Shown piece by piece: positions 57,248 through 64,000 of a DNA stretch of 64,000 nucleotides. The DNA is taken from positions 1-64,000 of the forward strand of contig JBBHKE010002052.1 of the NCBI GenBank assembly GCA_037447655.1. Direction: 5' to 3'. Position 1 is the first letter of the stretch. Every line of letters begins with the position of its first letter. This DNA is from Zygnema cylindricum. Its lineage: Eukaryota; Streptophyta; Zygnematophyceae; Zygnematales; Zygnemataceae. The notes below the pieces were generated by a model. The model searched no databases, had not been told where the DNA came from, and saw nothing but the letters and a program-made list of their open reading frames with translations. The position numbers were made by a program, and so were the translations under genes.

Positions 57248-57970
57248 AGGGTGAAGTTTCATTAGGACATTCTGTAATTGTACGGTCAACATTACAAAAT
57301 GCTACAATTTGAACGAAGTTCCATTGCGCATAGTTTGTAATGCACGTGTTAGCAAATGAGCGTTGCCACGGAACTCTGGATTGGATATTGCAAATCGTCA
57401 ATAATTTTCACATTGACCAAAAATCTTCATTTGCGTACCATGCACTTGGGTACCATGTCATCGTGCAACACAACTTTTGTACTCTTTGCAGACGCATTGT
57501 CAGATACCACCTCAGTTTTTTAGGGTTCGTGTTTTTACACGTGACGAATGAGTGCTACCAGAAATAGTGTGACGAATGGGCGGTTACAAAAATAGCGTGA
57601 CCAAAGTGCGTTAGGAGATTTCGTTTATATTTTTTGTTGTATTTTTTAATGGTGTGCGAAATTTTTTGATTTCCGTTGGTTGACATCTTTGACACGTATG
57701 TTCATTATCCAACGTGTCGCGGCTCAAATTTTTCTGTAATTGATGATGTACCTCGCGAGGTACATCACCAATTACAGAAAGTTTCGAAGCGAATGCTTCG
57801 CCAAAAACCATCCAACGGCCATTGTTAACTCCCAGACTTTTGGAGAATGTTGGCAAGATTCTCTGTAATGCTGTTTTCCAGATAAAAACAAAATAAGAGG
57901 TACATCGTAGTACGGAGAGGTCCGAATTTTTGTAAACAACCTCACTTTTCGTCTAATGGAACTTCACCCT
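57248..57970. mobile_element. AGGGTGAAG-family element, 723 bp
   Basis: Termini AGGGTGAAGTTTCATTAG and the complement of AGGGTGAAGTTCCATTAG (17 of 18 match). It contains a 50-bp palindrome. No transposase. Confidence 0.75.
57731..57780. repeat. 50-bp near-perfect palindrome
   Basis: 25-nt arms without spacer, centred on TACCTCGCGAGGTA, with one mismatch. It lies inside the 723-bp element. Confidence 0.9.
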
Positions 57971-58262
57971 CAGTCACCCGGAATTTTGACCCTTTAACCT
58001 TAAATAGAGTAAATAAAAACTTTCTCTGCATTATTTAAGGTACTTTGAATTTCGCGTTAACAACTCTAATATAGTGCCGTTTAAAATAGAGTTGCGTACG
58101 GTCAGTGTCTGACCGTGCAGAACTGTACTTTATTAAGTAAAAACATACAAAACAATATTAAATACAGGGCGTTATCATGTAATTGCGTTTTCACAAACCG
58201 CCTAGTGCAAACGTCACAGTGACGCGAAAATGTACATTTTGTCTGATTGTGTACATGTACAT

Positions 58263-58650
58263 AAGGGTGACGTTCCATCAGACGAAAAGTGGGGTAGTTT
58301 ACAGAAATCCGCGACTATCCGTACCAAACCGTTCGCTTATTTTATTTTTATACGATAAACAACATTACAGAGAATCTTGCCAATAGTCTCTGAAGGTCTA
58401 GGAGGTAATCTTAACCGTCGGATGTTTATCTGCGAGGCGTTCGCTTCATTTTTCTCTGTAACTGTGAACGTACATGAAGGAGATGGGTTGGCAGATAAAA
58501 AAAAAAAAAATAGTGACACGCTGGACGATCAAGCTAAGTGTCACAATAGAAAACTAGCAAAAAATCACAAGATTTGCACATGGCACGTGCTTTCCAAAAA
58601 ACAACCGAAAATAAAAATGTAATTTCATAACACTCCTTCGTCACGCTGTT
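58263..58650. mobile_element. AGGGTGA-family element, partial copy
   Basis: It starts AGGGTGACGTTCCATCAGAC. The block CGAGGCGTTCGCTTC...TTTCTCTGTAACTG (58430-58470) matches the reverse of 57760-57800. The right end is not defined. Confidence 0.55.
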
Positions 58651-58959
58651 TTTTGTAGCTTTTGTTCGTCACACTGTTTCTCTCAAAGGACTTTCGTTAT
58701 GTTAAAAAACAAAAACCCTGAAAAATGAGCTGGCGTAAAGACTGGCGTTTGCAAAAAGCATAAAAGTTCAGTCGTATAATGACTTCGTTACGCAGGTACA
58801 TGGTACGCAAGTGAATATTTGAAGTGAAGTTTGTCGGTGCTAAAAATCTTCAGGATATTCAATATCGGATCCTAGCCTACGTGGTGCCAATCAATTTAGA
58901 ACACGTGGTTGACAAACTATACGTGATGTCGTTACACAGGTACATGGTAAGCAAGTGAA

Positions 58960-59150
58960 GATGTCATGCCGCATCGTGTCGGTTGCCCGCGCGCATGATA
59001 TCATGCCCGCACACGCAATATTCGGCAGGCGCGCACGATATAATGCACGCACGCGCGGTATTTCGGATGCGCGCGCGGTAGTTTGCACGCAAGCGCGGTA
59101 TTCTGTATGCACGCACGATTTTATGCATGCACACACGCAAGAGGTCGCAA
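58960..59150. repeat. GC-rich ~30-bp minisatellite
   Basis: Six or so units of GCGCGC(A/G)CG-TAT(T/A)...TGCACGCA, for example GCGCGCACGATATAATGCAC then GCACGCGCGGTATTTCGGAT. Very CpG-rich. Confidence 0.8.
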
Positions 59151-59774
59151 ACGGTCAACCGAAACCGTGACCGACCGTTAACCGACCGCGCACGCCGGAT
59201 CCGTAACGCATTCGGTTGCCAAATTTTGGGGGTCGGGCGGTGACAGTCGGTTGATTCACCAGGAAAAACCAAACCGTCGGTTACGTTAGTCAACCAAAAA
59301 ACAAAAAAAACGAAAATTTTCTGCTGTCCCTATAATCCACCATTATTGTACTTTGTACTCTTTAGTATCTTGGAAGTACGTGACATCATGATTAATGTCG
59401 CAAATTTGACACGGTACTGAAGTAGCGCTATTCATTTCGCAAATCTTAGGCAACACGACAAAGCGTCGCAAATCTGACACGGTATTACACTATTCATTTC
59501 GCAAATCTTAGGGAACGCGACAAATCGTAATTATTGGCTTATTCGTCCTTCGTATACTGGTTAATTTTGTACTTTTTGGTTAAGGGCGAGCACGGTAGTC
59601 GCGAAAAATCAAGATTCGGTTAATTTTTATTTTCGTAAACGCCGGTCGGTTAACGATTAACAATTTGGGAGTGTGACATAACTCGGTCGGGCGTCGGTTA
59701 CTCAATTTTTGAAGAAAAAAAACGGTCGGTTTTGCCTATGTAAAATTTTGACTTTTGCAACCTGTGATGCACGC

Positions 59775-60050
59775 TTTCATGTTGTTTCGTTCGCACGCGC
59801 GATTTCATGTCGATTCATTTATTTTCAAGTTTGGATGTATAGTACTCATTTCGAGCGATACCTTTCATTTCGTGCGTAAGTACACGATTTTCGAAGTATG
59901 GACGCGAAATATCGTTTGGGCGACGCAGCGCGATTTTTGGAATGTTTCGTGCAATATGTTTCGTATCGTGCGTATGCACGCGATTTCGGGAGTATCGACG
60001 CGAAGTATCGTTAGGCGCCGAATCACGATTTTCGAGGGTATCGACGACGC
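59775..60050. repeat. Degenerate ~60-bp tandem repeat with CGCGATTT words
   Basis: Units with CGCACGCG(C)GATTT...ATGTCG or GGGAGTATCGACGCG, then AAGTATCGTT. The best pair lies at about 59895-60040. Confidence 0.6.
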
Positions 60051-60089
60051 TTCGATACCTTTTATTTATTTAAGTCGCGAACACATGTA

Positions 60090-62300
60090 GGTTCGCGCAT
60101 ACATGTAGTTAGGGAGGGTTTTTACCCTCGGAAAGTGGATTTTGTCAAGCGTACGACAGATGATGTTGGTCGCTTATTGGCCAACATCTTAAGTAGTTTC
60201 ATGCATGTAAAGTAGGCTAGACGTGGGCTAGTTTTGCTTAGGCCTAGCGTAGCTCCTACTTAGGCTAATTCTCAGACTTAGAGAATTTTAGCTTTTGGAC
60301 AAGAATTTTCTTTTGGCGGCGGAGCAGTTTTCTTGCTTCCTCTTTGCCACCGATTGCCCATTATTTCTTTTCCTCTTGTTAGCTATTGATAGATGCTAGT
60401 TAGCATACGGATTTTTGTCTCCTAATATTCTGCCTCGTTTTTAATCCACACGGCTTCGGCCAAGTCCGGAAGGTTTCCCTCCAAACTTGTTTTTTTAGCG
60501 ATTTGTGGAGTGGAGGCTTGAAGTGTGGCATCTTCTGTCAAGCTACGTCGTTCTCCGGACAGTTGGACGGTTTGCTTGAGTGTATTTGTTGTTGTGGCAT
60601 TTTGGTTTTATTGGAAAGTGCCATTTTTGACTAAATCCAATTTTCTTGGTTTTTGGTTGAAAGTGCTTCCTATTGCTTTGTTGCCTTTCTTGAGATAACT
60701 CTTGTAGAGAATGCGTGGAAGAGCTGGGAGCCTAGTGGCTATCCCACGGCTTAGTATTCTTGTCTTAAAGCCTAACCTTTCAAAAGCTTTAACTTTTCAA
60801 AAGATTTTATTTCGATTAAATTATTAAAAATATAAAATTTATTTTATAAAAGAAAAAATATCACCTTTTGATTTGGTTTTTTTTCTTTTGTTCCGCTTTA
60901 TCTTTCAACGAGTTTTCCTCATACTTTCTCTCCATTTTCGCTTTCGCTTTCAGTTTTGCTTTGAAAAAAAAATATTATAAAAATAATTAAGTTTATAAAA
61001 TTTACTTTATTAAAAAACAAAAAAACACATTTTGTTTTTGTTTTTTGTTTTCTTCTTTCTTGCTTCCAATCTTTGTCGCCTATCTTGTTACCACTCTTTT
61101 TCTGGGCAGCAGATTTAGGTCTGAATTTGGGTCAGATTTTAGGGTTAATCTGCGGAATTAGGGTTTGGCTGCAGATTTAGGGTTTGGGCCGCAGAGTTAG
61201 GGTTTGTACGGATTTAGGGTTTATTTTTTGGAATTTTTAACCCTAGGTCAGCATATTACTATCCATTGGTCGCAGATTTCTTGTTTTTGTAGCGTGGAAT
61301 TAGGGTTTGTGAAACCCTTTTCCCTAATCCTAACTCTCTTCCAAGTTTATTTGCATTTCTTTCCTTTGTTCCCATATTTCTTTTCCTCTTCCTTTGGGTG
61401 TGGACATTCACAAGGTGAGGCCCCGCGCGGTCCAGAGGACATTGAGAAGAGAACCCTTTTAGAGGAGACTCATTTAAAAGGAAATTTTAGGAGTGGATTG
61501 CGGAGCAGATTCACCCTTTGAGGCTTTGCAAAGCCCCAGCTGTAGCGATCAGCTGCGGTTCACCTTTGATAATCACCAGATTATTAAAGGTGTTGTGTAA
61601 GTATTACGATGCCTTGCGGGTACAGGCGCGTGTTAGAATAGCTGGTTGACCGTTTAGAGGGTTCGTTCGTGGATTGGGTCTCATTAAACCCAATTGTATT
61701 GAGCATCTGCATTTCCCAGCTTTCTTTGCTTGTAACTTGGCCGTGAATGGCCTTGCGCTTCTTGTTATTTCCTGGAGTGGATCTTCTTACATAGATTTTG
61801 CCGTGGGTGGCACTGTTTAGACACTTTTCCGTCTGTGCCGCTGTAGATCTGCACCGGAAGGTGCTTGGATAGTTTTCTGTTTGTTATTATAGATCTGGCC
61901 CTTCCGCCTTGCCCCATTGTTTGCAGGGTAGAGGTTTTGGTATTCCGGCTTTTTGTTAGATCTGACCACCAGGTCTTGCTAGAGACTTCGTGTGTTCACT
62001 TATTTTGTGTGGATTGGCCTGTCACTTGACACACCTCAGTTAGGTCGTTCCAAAATTTCGAGTCATAATTGAGGGTTTTCTCTTCGTTTATGCCCACGGA
62101 TTGGGATAACTTACGTTATCAATCCGGATTTACCAGCGGCGGGATAGTTTTCCGTCCACCGCAGTTAGATCTTTTTGGTTTCTCCAAGTGTACGGATGCA
62201 CCAATTTTGGTTGTGGCCCCTAGATCTCTGTCAGTTCTGTCAGTATTGACTAGAGTCTCATCATTATCCTCAATTTCGTTTAGATCATGCCTAGATAGAA
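60090..62300 (+). other. Leader/LTR region of the downstream retroelement (inferred)
   Basis: About 2.2 kb lacking a coding gene precede the gag at 62304. It has a T-rich tract (60780-61090) and several TTTAGGG words (61135-61230). No LTR boundary or primer site could be fixed because the second LTR is outside the window. Confidence 0.4.
61135..61240. repeat. Spaced TTAGGGTTT repeat
   Basis: Five or six copies of (A/T)TTAGGGTTT spaced about 20-30 bp, separated by GCAGA or GCGGA words. Confidence 0.7.
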
Positions 62301-62303
62301 CCA

Positions 62304-64000
62304 ATGAGACTTTTTAGAGGAAATCTTTCCCTATCCTCTCACATTTTAGTTTCGGTAAGTCCAAATTTGGAACCACTGGTGCATTCTTCCTTTGACGACA
62401 TGGCTTCCTCTTCAAAGCGGGGCATGGGGAGGATGCAATTTTGCTTTTCAGGGATGAAGGACACCATGTCTTTATCCCATTTTCGTATGCTCTATGATAT
62501 TGAAATGCGTGATTTGGCATTTCGCTATCAAGATCGATTTCATCTTCGTGTAGCATTCTCTCTTTTTGGTCGATACCTCAAAGGTTCGACCCTTACATTA
62601 TATTCCCCCAAGTATGATGTTATAAGAGTGATGACAAAATTTTCCCCTCCTTTTGCAGGTACACCAAAGGTCATAGGCCAAGCGGATATTCGATACCATG
62701 CCGCTTTTCTCGAGATCTTAGACGCCCAGGGTATTGTCTTTATTCTCGCAGTCCCAGAAATTCCTCGCCTATATACTGTGGCGGCTCGTGCTGCTGTCCC
62801 AACACGACCAGGGATGATAATTTCGTTGCGAAATCCACTTTCTGTTATGTTTGATTTCTTAGAAGTCGAGTATCGGATACAAAACCTCGATCAGGTGAAA
62901 CAATTGATGAATTTCACGCGTAAACCAGGTGAAACCGCCCTTGCTTTACGTACTCGCATGGAGACTTTGTGAGAAGCTTTATCGGACCTAATGTCCGATG
63001 CGAAAGCTGTTCAAAAATTTGTTGGACAGTTTCCAGATCAATAGAAACGTTTTATACAAAGTCATCTCACTAGACTTACGGTCTGAAATTTACATTTGAT
63101 CAAGCCGCTCAATATGCGGTGGAATATGAGATGCAATCATGTTGGTGGGAAGCTCATGACCGTTCGGAAGTCGCTTCCCCACTTTCTCCACCAAGCAGCC
63201 CATGGCCCAACAGTAGGCCTCCAAAGACGCATACCATGGGAAACCCGCCTATCAATACCAGGGACCGATTGTGTTTCCGATGTGGAAACACGGAGCACGA
63301 TGCTCGCATGTGCCCGGATAAGTCGGCCACATGCACACATTGCCAACAGAAGGGACATTACGTCCACCGTTGTCATATAAAAGACCATAATTTCTCTTAT
63401 CAAAATCAGATTCAAAACGGTGGAATTTTTGCCTTTTCTGCAAAGCCGGTCACTCCTCCCACGGATACCGAGAAAGAGGCGACTCCGCCTAAGATCTCTC
63501 GATGAGAGAGAGAAAAAGCCGAGTTGCAAGTCATGATGGCCGCCATGATTAAGGAGCAATTTGCCGATTTGGCCGAAATGAAACCGCAGTTCACGGGGAT
63601 GGCAAGGACAGTCGTCCATATGCCATCGTTGGCTGGCCGAATCCTTCGGGATTCTACCGTCCAACAATGGACAACTACTTTTGATAAAGGCTCGCCTGAC
63701 CACAATCGAGATAGTTAATTAGAGAATTTGCGAATTCCACTTTATTTCGAGAAAGAATCTCACTCCCCTCTACCATACAAAGCATCCTTCATTGTGGCTG
63801 AAACTCTCACCATTCTCGATAGCACCATACATGATGCGCATCGAGTCAAAGAACGGCTAAGCATCCTTTTGGCCATGATAGATGACGTTAATGTCTCTCC
63901 TCTTGTTAATGAGGTTCCCAAAGCCTCTCCCCTAGTTAACGAAGTCGTTGCGGCCGCCGCTTTGAGGGCGTTGCATATGAATTGTAGTCTTTCAGTTTTT
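62304..64000 (+). pseudogene. Retrotransposon gag (and start of pol), decayed, runs off the window
   Basis: 62304-62969 encodes a gag domain (LRVAFSLFGRYLKGSTLTLY, FLEVEYRIQNLDQVKQLM, ending GETALALRTRMETL). TGA at 62970 and TAG near 63042 interrupt the same frame. After a frame change near 63090 come two zinc knuckles (CFRCGNTEHDARMC at about 63268, CTHCQQKGHYVHRC at 63331). After two further breaks an open frame from about 63730 runs to the window end, with SPLVNEV repeated (63894-63950). Family (gypsy or copia) cannot be decided without RT. Confidence 0.78.

Noticed and set aside
62304-64000. A host zinc-knuckle protein gene
   Set aside because: The gag signature upstream of paired CCHC motifs and repeated frame breaks fit a decayed retrotransposon better.

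Overview
The window looks like a repeat-dominated nuclear genome of a plant-lineage (streptophyte) eukaryote, possibly a charophyte-grade alga or an early-diverging plant. The evidence is a spliced, plant-type expansin gene with the HFD motif, an F-box exon resembling plant kelch-type F-box proteins, abundant Ty1/copia elements, and CCCTAAA/TTTAGGG-like low-complexity DNA. The species is inferred, not established. Gene density is very low. Most long open frames are shadows of purine-rich microsatellites or belong to decayed transposons.

Host genes. The best-supported gene is a six-exon expansin on the minus strand (38505-44918). All five junctions match in phase and give a 331-residue secreted protein: signal peptide, double-psi beta-barrel domain, expansin C-terminal domain, then an extra C-terminal CBM49-like module. 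A paralogue (6687-10595, minus) keeps exons 2, 3, 5 and 6, with exons 2, 3 and 5 identical in length to the intact gene, but no exon 1 or exon 4 is visible, so it is probably a pseudogene. A third fragment (part of exon 2 plus intron-1 repeat) lies at 25483-25880. A second probable gene (52473-54582, minus) encodes an F-box protein. Introns of these genes carry long CT-rich tracts on the sense strand.

Mobile elements. 18593-24055 is a degenerate minus-strand copia element. 24055-25207 holds remnants of further copia DNA and a SINE-like insert. 25887-31681 is a plus-strand copia element with a truncated 5' LTR and a copia-type half-tRNA primer site. 31682-33672 is the 5' part of a minus-strand Ty3/gypsy element. 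48430-50865 is a decayed LINE. 62304-64000 is the gag region of another retroelement that runs off the window.

Small inverted-repeat elements fill much of the rest. At least five families recur: TACACCG (TA-flanked), CCATAGTTC (about 308 bp, 6-bp duplications), GGCTGCGGCCCC (TAA-flanked), AGGGTGAAG, and a longer family with GGGCGTGTTCCCATG ends. Several are nested or adjacent. Tandem repeats include a 108-bp satellite at 137-1205 and GC-rich minisatellites near 59-60 kb.
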